Shown one piece after another: positions 1 to 8,375 of a DNA stretch of 64,000 nucleotides; position 1 is the stretch's first letter, and each line of letters starts with the position of its first letter. The stretch comes from JAKAWQ01 sp963840545 (GTDB lineage Bacteria > Pseudomonadota > Alphaproteobacteria > Acetobacterales > Acetobacteraceae). The stretch spans positions 496,001-560,000 of the forward strand of contig CAWIZE010000001.1 in assembly GCA_963840545.1 (NCBI GenBank), written 5' to 3'. The notes under the pieces are model-generated. The model had not been told where the DNA came from and ran no database searches. It saw nothing but the letters and a program-made list of their open reading frames with translations. Position numbers and translations under genes: made by a program.

Positions 1-1747
1 TGGCAAATCGACGCTCGCCGACCGGCTGATCCAGTCCACCGGCGGGCTCTCCGAGCGCGAGATGGTGAGCCAGGTGCTCGACAGCATGGAGCTCGAGCGC
101 GAGCGCGGGATCACCATCAAGGCGCAGACCGTGCGCCTCACCTACCGGGCCGAAGACGGGCTGACCTATGCGCTGAACCTGATGGACACGCCCGGCCATG
201 TGGATTTCGCCTACGAGGTCAGCCGCAGCCTCGCCGCCTGCGAGGGCTCGCTGCTCGTGGTCGACGCCTCGCAGGGCGTCGAGGCGCAGACGCTCGCGAA
301 CGTCTATCAGGCGATCGAGGCCGGCCACGAGATCATCCCGGTCCTCAACAAGATCGACCTGCCGGCGGCGGAGCCCGAGAAGGTACGCCAGCAGATCGAG
401 GAGGTGATCGGGCTCGACGCCTCGGCGGCGATCCCGATCAGCGCCAAGACCGGCCTGAACATCGCGGCGGTGCTCGAGGCGCTGGTCACCCGCCTGCCCC
501 CGCCCGTCGGCGATCCGGCAGCACCCCTTACCGCCCTCCTGGTGGATAGCTGGTACGATCCCTATCTCGGCGTCGTCATCCTGGTCCGCGTCAAGGACGG
601 CGTGCTGCGCCGCGGCGCGCGCATCCGCATGATGTCCACCGGCGCCGTGCACACGATCGAGCGCATCGGCGTCTTCACCCCGAAGATGCTGCCGACCGAG
701 GATCTCGGCCCGGGCGAGATCGGCTTCATCAACGCGGCGATCAAGACGGTGGCCGATTGCCGCGTCGGCGACACCATCACCGACGACCGCCATCCCGCGA
801 CGACGCCGCTGCCCGGCTTCCGCCCCTCGGTGCCGGTGGTCTGGTGCGGGCTCTATCCCGCGGATGCCGACGATTTCGAGAAGCTCAGGGAGAGCCTTGC
901 CAAGCTCCAGCTCAACGATGCGAGCTTCCACTACGAGCCCGAAACGTCCGCAGCCCTCGGGTTTGGCTTCCGCTGCGGCTTCCTGGGCCTCCTCCATCTC
1001 GAGATCGTGCAGGAGCGCCTGCATCGCGAGTTCGCACTCGATCTGATCGCGACCGCGCCCTCGGTCGTCTATCGCATCCACCTCGCCAACGGCACGGTGC
1101 GGGAGCTGCACAACCCGGCCGACTGGCCCGACGGCGGCGCGATCGACCATATCGAGGAGCCCTGGATCAAGGCGACGATCCTGGTTCCCGACGAGCATCT
1201 CGGCGCGGTCCTCACGCTCTGCAACGACCGGCGTGGCCAGCAGGCGGACCTTACCTATGTCGGCAACCGCGCGATGGCGGTCTATCGCCTGCCGCTGAAC
1301 GAGGTGGTCTTCGACTTCTATGACCGCCTCAAATCGGTCTCGCGCGGCTATGCGAGCTTCGATTACCAGATGGACGGCTATGCCGAAGGCGAGCTCGTGC
1401 GCATCACCATCCTGGTCAACAACGATCCGGTGGATGCGCTTTCCTTCATCGCCCATCGCCAGGCTGCCGAGAATCGCGGGCGGGCCATCTGCGCGCGCCT
1501 CAAGGACCTCATTCCGCGCCAGCTCTTCAAGGTGGCGATCCAGGCCGCGATCGGCGGGCGCATCATCGCCCGCGAGACGCTGGGCGCGCTGGCCAAGGAC
1601 GTCACCGCCAAGTGCTACGGCGGCGACATCACGCGCAAGCGCAAGCTTCTCGAGAAGCAGAAGGAAGGCAAGAAACGCATGCGCCAGTTCGGCAAGGTCG
1701 AGATCCCGCAATCGGCCTTCCTCGCCGCGCTCAAGATCGACGCCTGA
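1..1747 (+). CDS. lepA: Elongation factor 4 (LepA), 5' partial
   Basis: Translational GTPase that back-translocates or remodels stalled ribosomes. The reading frame is open from base 2; its first visible codons are the end of the P-loop (GKSTLADRL), so only about 15-20 N-terminal residues lie outside the window. The ATG at 62 is internal. The G3 motif DTPGH and the G4 motif NKID follow, then the beta-barrel and EF-G-like domains. The tail CYGGDITRKRKLLEKQKEG is the LepA-specific C-terminal signature. It stops with TGA at 1745-1747; 581 residues are visible against about 600 for the family. In many proteobacteria lepA precedes lepB; here the next gene is unrelated. Confidence 0.97.
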   Translation, partial: GKSTLADRLIQSTGGLSEREMVSQVLDSMELERERGITIKAQTVRLTYRAEDGLTYALNLMDTPGHVDFAYEVSRSLAACEGSLLVVDASQGVEAQTLANVYQAIEAGHEIIPVLNKIDLPAAEPEKVRQQIEEVIGLDASAAIPISAKTGLNIAAVLEALVTRLPPPVGDPAAPLTALLVDSWYDPYLGVVILVRVKDGVLRRGARIRMMSTGAVHTIERIGVFTPKMLPTEDLGPGEIGFINAAIKTVADCRVGDTITDDRHPATTPLPGFRPSVPVVWCGLYPADADDFEKLRESLAKLQLNDASFHYEPETSAALGFGFRCGFLGLLHLEIVQERLHREFALDLIATAPSVVYRIHLANGTVRELHNPADWPDGGAIDHIEEPWIKATILVPDEHLGAVLTLCNDRRGQQADLTYVGNRAMAVYRLPLNEVVFDFYDRLKSVSRGYASFDYQMDGYAEGELVRITILVNNDPVDALSFIAHRQAAENRGRAICARLKDLIPRQLFKVAIQAAIGGRIIARETLGALAKDVTAKCYGGDITRKRKLLEKQKEGKKRMRQFGKVEIPQSAFLAALKIDA

Positions 1748-1783
1748 TCCCACCGGCCAGGGGACTCTGCCCCTTGTCGCGTC

Positions 1784-1805
1784 CCCATCGCGCAAGCGCG
1801 ATGGG
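1784..1805 (+). terminator. Hairpin downstream of lepA
   Basis: A perfect 9-bp stem (CCCATCGCG / CGCGATGGG) with a CAAG loop begins 37 bp after the lepA stop. There is no T-tract, so rho-independent termination is only possible. The surrounding 1758-1850 contains degenerate pieces (ccagggg, gccagggccggggg, tggacccc) of the dispersed intergenic repeat seen near 7000, 11200 and 24330. Confidence 0.45.
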
Positions 1806-1936
1806 AGCCCCGATCCCCCGCCAGGGCCGGGGGCCCTGGACCCCAGCCGTTTGGTGGCGTCATAATTGATTAACACGCCCGCGTCCGCCTAAGCCGGTAG
1901 GTGTAAAACCGAGTTCAGCGATTCTCCGGGAATATC

Positions 1937-3644
1937 ATGACAAGACAGACACTTCTGCTCTGCACGGCCGCCGGCGCCCTGGCGGCCGGCCTTGGCGTCT
2001 GGACCCACGGCTCCCGCGCCGCAACCCCGACAGCAGGGGCAACGGCGCCGGCAAGCCTCACCGGCCCGAGCCCGGCCGATTCCCTGCCCACGGCATCGCC
2101 GATCAAGCATCTGGTGGTGATCTTCCAGGAGAACGTCTCGTTCGACCACTATTTTGCCACCTACCCGAACGCCACCAACCCGCCGGGCGAGCCTGCCTTC
2201 CGCGCCGCTGCCGGCACCCCTTCGGTCAATAACCTCGTCACCGCCCATCTGCTGACGAACAATCCCAATTTCACCAACCAGGCCAACGGCCCGGACGCCG
2301 CCGAGCCGTTCCGGCTCGATCGCACCCAGGCCGCGACGGCCGACCAGAACCACGGCTACACGGCCGAGCAGCAGGCCTATGACGGCGGCGCGGCCGACCT
2401 CTTCCCGAGATACACCGGCAAGGCCACGCCGGGCGGCGTTGGCGCCTTCGGAACCAAAGGCCAGGTGATGGGCTATTACGACGGCAACACCGTCACCGCC
2501 CTCTGGAACTACGCCCAGCATTTCACGATCAGCGACAACGCCTATACCGACACCTATGGGCCCTCCACGCCGGGCGCGCTCGAGGTGGTGTCAGGCCAGA
2601 CCAACGGCGTGCAGCTCGTCGCCACCACCAAGAAGCCGTACACGCTCGGTTCGACCTCGGTACTACATCCATGACGGGGCGGGCGGACTCGGGCTGGTCT
2701 CCGACGTCGATCCCGCCGGCGACGCCTGCTCCAATCCGAAAGACCATGTGCTGATGGGCGGGAAGAACATCGGCGATCTCCTCAGCGAAGCCGGCATCAC
2801 CTGGGGCGGATTCATGGGCGGGTTCGATCTCGCCGCCACGAACCCCAACGGCACCACCGGCTGCGCCCGCAGCACCTATTCCACCGTGGTGCACGCCAAA
2901 ATCCTGGACTACATTCCACACCACAACTGGTTCCAGTACTACGCCTCCACCGCCAACCCGACGCATGCCCGCCCGGCTTCCCTCGCGGCGATCGGCTACA
3001 GCTTCGATCACGACGGCAAGAGCGACCCGGCAAACCACGAATACGGGCTTCAGGATTTCTACAGCGCGGTGAAGGCTGGCAACTTCCCTGCCGTCTCGTT
3101 CATCAAGATGCCCGCCTACCAGGACGGCCATGCCGGCTATTCCGATCCGCTCGACGAGCAGGCCGGGGTCGTCACCCTGATCAACTTCCTCGAGCAGCAG
3201 CCCGACTGGAAGAGCACTGCCGTCATCGTCACCTGGGACGATTCGGACGGCTGGTACGACCACGCCTTCGCCACGACCACCAATCCCTCCTTCGACGCTG
3301 CGGCCGACCAGCTCGACGGCCCCGGCAAGTGCGGCAGCGGCACGCCGCTCCCCGGCATCGCCGGCAAGCCCGTCAACGGCCGCTGCGGCCCCGGGACGCG
3401 CCTGCCTTTCTTCGTCATCTCGCCCTGGGCCAAGGCGAACGACGTGACCCATAACCAGATCTCCCAGGCCTCGGTCGTGTCCTTCATCGAGGACAACTGG
3501 CTGAAAGGCGAGCGGCTGGGCGGCGGCTCGTTCGACGCCACCGCCGGCTCGATCATGGACATGTTCGATTTCTCGTCCGCGGGCGGCCACACGCCGCCGC
3601 TCTTCCTCGACCCGACGACAGGCACCCCGACCGCGCATCCGTGA
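1937..3644 (+). pseudogene. Secreted phosphoesterase / phospholipase C-AcpA family, frameshifted
   Basis: Family PF04185 (acid phosphatase AcpA / phospholipase C-like), hydrolysing phosphate esters in the periplasm or outside. The N-terminus has a hydrophobic export signal (residues 5-25), then KHLVVIFQENVSFDHYFATY, the metal-binding start of this family. The frame opened at 1937 runs to a stop at 2674, while the family continues in the +1 frame from about 2661 (YYIHDGAGG, then VTWDDSDGWYDH and RLPFFVISPWAK). Removing one G from the GG at 2659-2660 restores a single protein of 568 residues (…GSTSYYIHDGAG…). It may be a true frameshift or a sequencing error. The stop overlaps the start of the cytochrome c gene (GTGA). 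Confidence 0.85.
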
Positions 3645-5059
3645 GGCGGGCAGAAGCGGCGCGTGGCGCGCGGCGCGGGCGCTGGCCCCTCGTCGGCGCC
3701 AGCGTCCTTCTCGCGCTGCTGATCGTCGCCGGCGCCGTCACGGTCGGGGAAAGCCCCGTCCCGTTCGGCTCGTGGCTCATCCACCCGGTCGCGAGCTATC
3801 TCCTGAGCGAGGGCAAAAATCCCCACCCGGTGCGGCTCGTCCGCCCGCCCGCCCTGCCCCTCTCGGCGATGGCCCGGCTCGGCCGGCGCGTCTTCTTCGA
3901 CCCCAGCCTCTCCTCGTCCGGCCGGCTTTCCTGCGCCTCCTGCCACAGCCCGGCGCACGCCTACGGCCCGCCCAATGGCCTGCCGGCGATGCTCGGCGGG
4001 CCGGATCTCACCCGCCAGGGCGTGCGCGCGGCGCCCTCGCTCATGTATCTCGAGCGCCAGCCCAATTTCAGCATCGGCCCCGACAACGACACGAACGAAA
4101 CCGTCAGCCTGACCCAGATGGCAGCGGCCGGCCAGGACGCCGCGCGCACGCAGAAGACCGCTGAGGACACCGCCGCCACCGCGGCCAATCTCGTCCCGCA
4201 GGGCGGACTCTTCTGGGACGGCCGCGCCGACACGTTGCAGGACCAGGCGTTCTTTCCGCTGCTCAGCCCCTTCGAGATGGATGGCGGCAGCGTCGCCGCG
4301 GTGGCCGCGAAGCTCCGTAGCGCCGCCTACGCGCCTCTCTTCGTCCAGCTGTTCGGGCCATCAATCTTCGCCAGCCCGCGCATGGCGGTCGCGGAGGCGA
4401 TGTTCGCCGTGGCGCGCTATGAGATCGAGGATCCTCGGTTCCATCCCTACACCAGCAAGTACGATGCCTGGCTCGAGGGTGAGACGCGGCTCACGCCTGC
4501 CGAGATGCGCGGCTACCTGCTCTTCAACGATCCGGCGAGGGCCGATTGCGGCGGCTGCCATCTCGACCAGCCGGACCCCGACGGCCAGCCGCCGCTCTTC
4601 ACCGATCATCAGTTCGAGGCGCTCGCCGTGCCGCGCAACCCGGCGCTGGCCGCCAATCGCAATCCCGCCTATTTCGACCTCGGCATTTGCGGCCCGTACC
4701 GCACGGACATGGCCAAGGAGACGCAGTATTGCGGCCTTTTCCTTACGCCGACCTTGCGCAATGTCGCGACCCGCCACGTGTTTTTCCACAACGGCGTCTA
4801 TCACACCCTTCAGCAGGTCATGGATTTCTACGATTTCCGCGACACCGACCCGGAAAGGATCTACCCGCGCGGGGCGAACGGACACGTGGAAAAATACAAC
4901 GATATCCCGCCGCGCTATCAGGCCAATGTCGATATCGTCGATCCGCCCTTCAACCGCCATCCGGGCGAGAAGCCGGCGATGACGGCGGCGGACGAGACGG
5001 ACATCATCGCCTTCCTGAAAACGCTGACCGACGGCTACAAGCCGGCCGCCAAACCCTGA
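3641..5059 (+). CDS. Di-haem cytochrome c peroxidase family protein
   Basis: Periplasmic membrane-anchored protein of the bacterial di-haem cytochrome c peroxidase/MauG superfamily. The 472 residues start with an arginine-rich segment and one hydrophobic helix (about 18-35). Two haem-binding motifs are present: CASCH (98-102) and CGGCH (303-307). The spacing of about 205 residues fits a two-haem peroxidase rather than a small electron carrier. The GTG start at 3641 overlaps the TGA of the phosphoesterase, so the two are probably translationally coupled. The oxidant and electron donor cannot be read from sequence. Confidence 0.9.
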   Translation: MRRAEAARGARRGRWPLVGASVLLALLIVAGAVTVGESPVPFGSWLIHPVASYLLSEGKNPHPVRLVRPPALPLSAMARLGRRVFFDPSLSSSGRLSCASCHSPAHAYGPPNGLPAMLGGPDLTRQGVRAAPSLMYLERQPNFSIGPDNDTNETVSLTQMAAAGQDAARTQKTAEDTAATAANLVPQGGLFWDGRADTLQDQAFFPLLSPFEMDGGSVAAVAAKLRSAAYAPLFVQLFGPSIFASPRMAVAEAMFAVARYEIEDPRFHPYTSKYDAWLEGETRLTPAEMRGYLLFNDPARADCGGCHLDQPDPDGQPPLFTDHQFEALAVPRNPALAANRNPAYFDLGICGPYRTDMAKETQYCGLFLTPTLRNVATRHVFFHNGVYHTLQQVMDFYDFRDTDPERIYPRGANGHVEKYNDIPPRYQANVDIVDPPFNRHPGEKPAMTAADETDIIAFLKTLTDGYKPAAKP

Positions 5060-5069
5060 AGGCAGCGGC

Positions 5070-6047
5070 TCAGCCGAATGCCGCGCGGCCCGGAATCGCC
5101 TGCGTCCCGTGGCGTGCGTCCCATTCGTCCTGCACCGCCTGGAGCACGCCCATCGCCGGCAGCACCGAGGGGCCGGAGGCGCGCGGCGGACGGCGGGCGC
5201 GCACGGCTTCGAGGAAATCGAAGATGACGCGAGCGGCGTTCTCCTGCTCGGACTCGATCGCGACAATGCCCGAAGCGGTGCGGAGCGTGCCGGCGAGGAT
5301 ATCGAAGAAGTAGGTGTCGCGGTCGGTGACGATCAGCTTGTCGTAGAAACGGTAGGACGCGTGGTACGAGCCGTGCACGAGCAGCGTCGCGTCGCGCCCG
5401 GTTTCGACGAGGACGATGCACTCCATCGGGATCCCGGTCCGCTCGTGGCGGGGGCCGAGATGGCCCGCGATCCGCCGCGGCTTCGCGCCGTCGAAAAGAA
5501 AGAGCCCGAGATCGACGAAATGGCAGAAATGATGCCAAAGGATATTATCGGTCCAGCTCCGCACATAGCCGGTCGCGCCGACATTCTTCAGGCGCGGGAT
5601 GAAGAAGCGCCCGGCGATGTGCCGGATCGTCTCCTCCCCGGCCGCCAGCCGCGCGCGCAGCGCCTCACGCTCGGCGCGGAAGCGCATCGGGTGGCTGAGG
5701 CCGTAGACCTTGCCGCTCTTCTCCCCGGCTGCCACCACGCGCTCCGCGCCCGCGAGGCTCATCGCGATCGGGATCTCGATCAGCGTGTGCTTGCCCGCCT
5801 CGAGGCAGGCGATCGCCTGCTCCTCGTGCTGCTCGCTCGGCGTCGCGAGGACCACCAGATCCACCTCCGGATCGGCGAGCGCGTCGGCGAGCGAAGTCGT
5901 CCATTTGCGATATCCGTAGCGCGCGGCGAAGGCCTCCGCCGCCTCGGGCCGCCGTCCGACGGCGGTGTGCAGCACGGCATCCGTCCGCCGGAGGGCCTCG
6001 GAGTGCCACGCCCCCATCATCCCGTAGCCCACCATGCAGATGTTCAT
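5070..6047 (-). CDS. Gfo/Idh/MocA family oxidoreductase
   Basis: NAD(P)-dependent sugar or inositol-type dehydrogenase fold, 325 residues. The N-terminal Rossmann motif is VGYGMMGAW (GxGxxG). In the usual position of the catalytic EKP triad the protein reads LIEIPIA, so the lysine is replaced by isoleucine. This is unusual and may mean altered or lost dehydrogenase activity. The C-terminal half (DNILWHHFCHFVDLG) carries the histidine-rich helix common in this family. It lies 24 bp downstream of the IolE-like gene on the same strand, which suggests a shared inositol or rare-sugar pathway. The substrate is unknown. Confidence 0.88.
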   Translation of the reverse strand: MNICMVGYGMMGAWHSEALRRTDAVLHTAVGRRPEAAEAFAARYGYRKWTTSLADALADPEVDLVVLATPSEQHEEQAIACLEAGKHTLIEIPIAMSLAGAERVVAAGEKSGKVYGLSHPMRFRAEREALRARLAAGEETIRHIAGRFFIPRLKNVGATGYVRSWTDNILWHHFCHFVDLGLFLFDGAKPRRIAGHLGPRHERTGIPMECIVLVETGRDATLLVHGSYHASYRFYDKLIVTDRDTYFFDILAGTLRTASGIVAIESEQENAARVIFDFLEAVRARRPPRASGPSVLPAMGVLQAVQDEWDARHGTQAIPGRAAFG

Positions 6048-6071
6048 GCCACTTCTTCCCCGTGGCCGTGC

Positions 6072-6968
6072 TCAGGCGATCCGGAATCCCACCTGCTCCG
6101 CCGCCGCGCGCAGGTGGGAAAGACCCTTGCGCGCATAGGCGAGCGGGGGCGCCTTCGCCGGATCCTGCTCCGCCTCCACGATCAGCCAGCCCGCGTAGCC
6201 CGCTTTCGCCACCGGCGCGAGTGCGGCCGGGAAATCGACCACGCCGTCCCCCGGCACGGTGAAGACGCCGCCCACCACCGCGTCGAGGAAGCTCCAGCGC
6301 TCGCGCCGCGCCCGGGCGAGCATGTCGGGCCGCACATCCTTGGCGTGGACGTGATTGACGCGCCCGGCCCAGCGCGCCGCCACCCGCGCCGGGTCCTCGC
6401 CGGCGAAATGGAGATGCCCGGTATCGAGGAGCAGGCCGACGCTCGCCGGCGTCCCCTCGAGCAGCCGGTCGATCTCGTGCGCCTTCTCGATCACGGTTCC
6501 CATGTGGTGATGGAAGGCGATCGCGACACCCTGCCCCGCCATCCACGTGCCGAGCCGGCCGAGCCGCTCGAGGAAGACGGGCCACTCCGCCTCGCTCATC
6601 AGCGGCCGCTCCGCCACCGGCACGTCCCGCCTGCCCTGCACGGTGCCCGACGTTTCGGCGAACACCATCACCCGGCAACCCATCGCCCGCAGCAGATCGA
6701 AATGGGGCCGCATCGCCGCGATCTCGTCCTCGACCGAGCGGTGCCGGAGCTCCGCCCCGTACCAGCCCGAGACCAGGGCGAGGCCGTGGCGGCCGAGCAC
6801 CTCGGCGAGCGCGGCCGGCTCGCGCGGGAACTTGTTGCCCATTTCGATGCCCGTGAAGCCGGCCGCGCGCGCCTCTGCGAGGCAGGTTTCGAGCGGCGTC
6901 TCGCCGCCAAGCTCCGGCAGGTCGTCATTGCTCCAGGCAATCGGGTTGGTACCGATGCGCACGCTCAC
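6072..6968 (-). CDS. iolE: Myo-inosose-2 dehydratase-like TIM-barrel protein
   Basis: Sugar phosphate isomerase/epimerase fold (AP-endonuclease family 2). The opening RIGTNPIAWSNDDLPELGG and TPLETCLAEARAAGF, then GIEMGNKFPR, match the IolE family, which dehydrates scyllo-inosose in inositol catabolism. The GTG at 6968 is chosen as start because AGGGAGGAG lies about 7 bases upstream; the open frame continues to 7130 without family similarity and across repeat DNA. The product is 298 residues, the usual IolE length. No iolB, iolC or iolD is near, so a role with the downstream oxidoreductase in another cyclitol or sugar route is possible. Confidence 0.82.
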   Translation of the reverse strand: MSVRIGTNPIAWSNDDLPELGGETPLETCLAEARAAGFTGIEMGNKFPREPAALAEVLGRHGLALVSGWYGAELRHRSVEDEIAAMRPHFDLLRAMGCRVMVFAETSGTVQGRRDVPVAERPLMSEAEWPVFLERLGRLGTWMAGQGVAIAFHHHMGTVIEKAHEIDRLLEGTPASVGLLLDTGHLHFAGEDPARVAARWAGRVNHVHAKDVRPDMLARARRERWSFLDAVVGGVFTVPGDGVVDFPAALAPVAKAGYAGWLIVEAEQDPAKAPPLAYARKGLSHLRAAAEQVGFRIA

Positions 6969-6993
6969 GCCTTGCTCCTCCCTATCGCCCAGG

Positions 6994-7012
6994 CCAGGGG
7001 CTCTGCCCCTGG
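6994..7012. repeat. Palindromic unit of a dispersed intergenic repeat
   Basis: Perfect 8-bp stem CCAGGGGC / GCCCCTGG with loop TCT, followed by GACCCC. The same palindrome type ends each 41-bp unit at 11161-11283 and recurs at 24331-24349. It sits upstream of iolE and next to the transposon target. Confidence 0.7.
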
Positions 7013-7028
7013 ACCCCATTATCCATTT

Positions 7029-7062
7029 GTGCCGCGCAGCGCGTGGGGGGTCCAGGGGCCCA
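7029..7062. repeat. First 41-bp tandem repeat unit, split by the transposon
   Basis: These 34 bases begin GTGCCGCGCAGCGCGTGG and continue at 11154-11160 on the far side of the inserted element. Together they make a complete 41-bp unit identical in layout to the three units at 11161-11283. Confidence 0.8.
7055..7062. repeat. Target site duplication, left copy
   Basis: GGGGCCCA directly abuts the left inverted end and is repeated exactly at 11146-11153. Eight bases is the usual duplication length for IS1-type transposition. Confidence 0.88.
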
Positions 7063-7081
7063 GGTAGTGTCTCAGTTTGAA
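7063..7081. repeat. Left terminal inverted repeat
   Basis: GGTAGTGTCTCAGTTTGAA, 19 of 19 identical to the complement of the right end. The transposase stop codon (7072-7074) lies inside it. Confidence 0.9.
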
Positions 7082-7950
7082 TTTCCCATCTTATAGATAA
7101 CCGGGCGCTTCGCCGGCTCGGCCCGTGCATCGATCAGGGCGAGAACATTATCCATAGTCCAGAGAGTGCGAGACACGCCCGCCGCCATCGCGGGGCTGCA
7201 CCGGATCGTCTTGTGCATCCGGATGAAATTGTAGTGCACATAGAACAGCGCCAGCATGTGGCGGTGGCCTTCCACGCGCTTTGAGAAGCCGTTGGTCAGG
7301 CGGGTGAAGCGGCGCATCCCCATCCGCATGGTCAGGTTCTGCCGCTCCACATAGGACGTGAAGACGTGCGCCGGGTCCGGGCCGCCTGCCACGCGGATTT
7401 TCTTGGTCCCGGTGCATTCGGCCGGGCTGTAGCGGCCAGCCGGGCCGGGAGCGTCACCGTAGAGCTTCACAAGCTGGGCGAAGTCGATATCCGCCCCGAA
7501 GGCGCCTTCCACGGCCTCTAGGTAGGGCTTGTGGCCGTCCGTGGTCAGTTGCACCCGGGATGCCAGGCGGCTCGCTACATCGTCCATGAATGCGCTGGCG
7601 TAGCCGGCGTCCCGACCACCGACATTCCAGGAAATGATGAGCTTGGAGTTGGCGTCGATCGCGGTCCATGTCCAGATATCCCCGGCGCCTTCCGGGGCGC
7701 CCTTGGCGGTCGCGACGTTCTTGGCCTTGGCATAGCAGAAGGCCCAAATCTCATCGCACTGGACCCGCTGGGCCTTCACGCCGCGGAGCGTCTCATCGTG
7801 GAAGGCTTCGCAAGCGTCTCCAGCCTCCGCCAGAAGCTTCGCCACTGTGTTGATCGACACGTCCGCCACGCGGGAGACGGACCGCATGGACGATCCCTCG
7901 CAAAGCATGGAGAGGATTTGGACACGCTTGGCGACGGGGAGCTTGTTCAC
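7072..7950 (-). CDS. IS1-family-type transposase
   Basis: DDE-type transposase of 292 residues. An N-terminal helix-turn-helix (about 10-45: SMRSVSRVADVSINTVAKLL) is followed by the catalytic core with QCDEIWAF (first Asp), LTTDGHKPYLEAVEGAF (second Asp) and SYVERQNLTMRMGMRRFTR (Glu). The C-terminus has HYNFIRMHKTIRCSP. The GTG start at 7950 follows an AAGGG. The protein ends inside the left inverted repeat. The frame is intact, so it could be active. The IS1 assignment is from memory of similar proteins plus the 8-bp duplication. Confidence 0.88.
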   Translation of the reverse strand: MNKLPVAKRVQILSMLCEGSSMRSVSRVADVSINTVAKLLAEAGDACEAFHDETLRGVKAQRVQCDEIWAFCYAKAKNVATAKGAPEGAGDIWTWTAIDANSKLIISWNVGGRDAGYASAFMDDVASRLASRVQLTTDGHKPYLEAVEGAFGADIDFAQLVKLYGDAPGPAGRYSPAECTGTKKIRVAGGPDPAHVFTSYVERQNLTMRMGMRRFTRLTNGFSKRVEGHRHMLALFYVHYNFIRMHKTIRCSPAMAAGVSRTLWTMDNVLALIDARAEPAKRPVIYKMGNSN

Positions 7951-7998
7951 ACCCTTGTTATAATTGCTCTAATTTAGAATATCAAGCATTTTGTTCAT

Positions 7999-8187
7999 TT
8001 AACATCGCTGCGTTGCGAACCCAGCCATTTCATCGATCGGCAGCAGATAGTCAGGGGGGGTGATTCCCTCAAATTGCTCGGCGAGTTGTAAGGCGTTCCG
8101 GGCATCTTGCGAGAGGGCATCGTTGTCCTTGCTCGCCTTTTCGACTCGCTGGCGCATTAAGTTCGACAGACTCTGCTTGTTCGCCAT
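7999..8187 (-). CDS. 62-aa protein of the passenger operon
   Basis: Small acidic-to-neutral protein (MANKQSLSNLMRQRVEKASK…) of unknown function, predicted mostly helical, with no membrane segment. Its ATG shares a base with the TGA that ends the protease reading frame (TGATG), so it was made by translational coupling with the SDH-type protease before that gene was broken. It lies between the transposase and the protease remnant. I recognise no family. Confidence 0.6.
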   Translation of the reverse strand: MANKQSLSNLMRQRVEKASKDNDALSQDARNALQLAEQFEGITPPDYLLPIDEMAGFATQRC

Positions 8188-8371
8188 CACAGTAGCTCCA
8201 TCAGGTGGCTGTGCATGAGGTAGGGAAACTGCATCCTATCCATGTAAGCTGAAAGCGGGTCGTGATATGATCTAATGGCATCTACCAACTCGGCATTTGC
8301 CGAATAGTCGTCGATCTCGAGGCGCAGACTTTTTGAGCTTTTCGACGTTTAGCGCCCTGCCATGCGAAAAC

Positions 8372-8375
8372 CATA
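8372..8375. repeat. CATA target duplication of the nested IS, left copy
   Basis: CATA precedes the left end and recurs at 10044-10047 after the right end. Removing one copy with the IS restores the protease reading frame exactly. Confidence 0.8.

Noticed and set aside
5109..7067. A 652-codon plus-strand frame opposite the oxidoreductase and IolE genes
   Set aside because: Arginine/histidine-rich shadow of two well-supported minus-strand genes.
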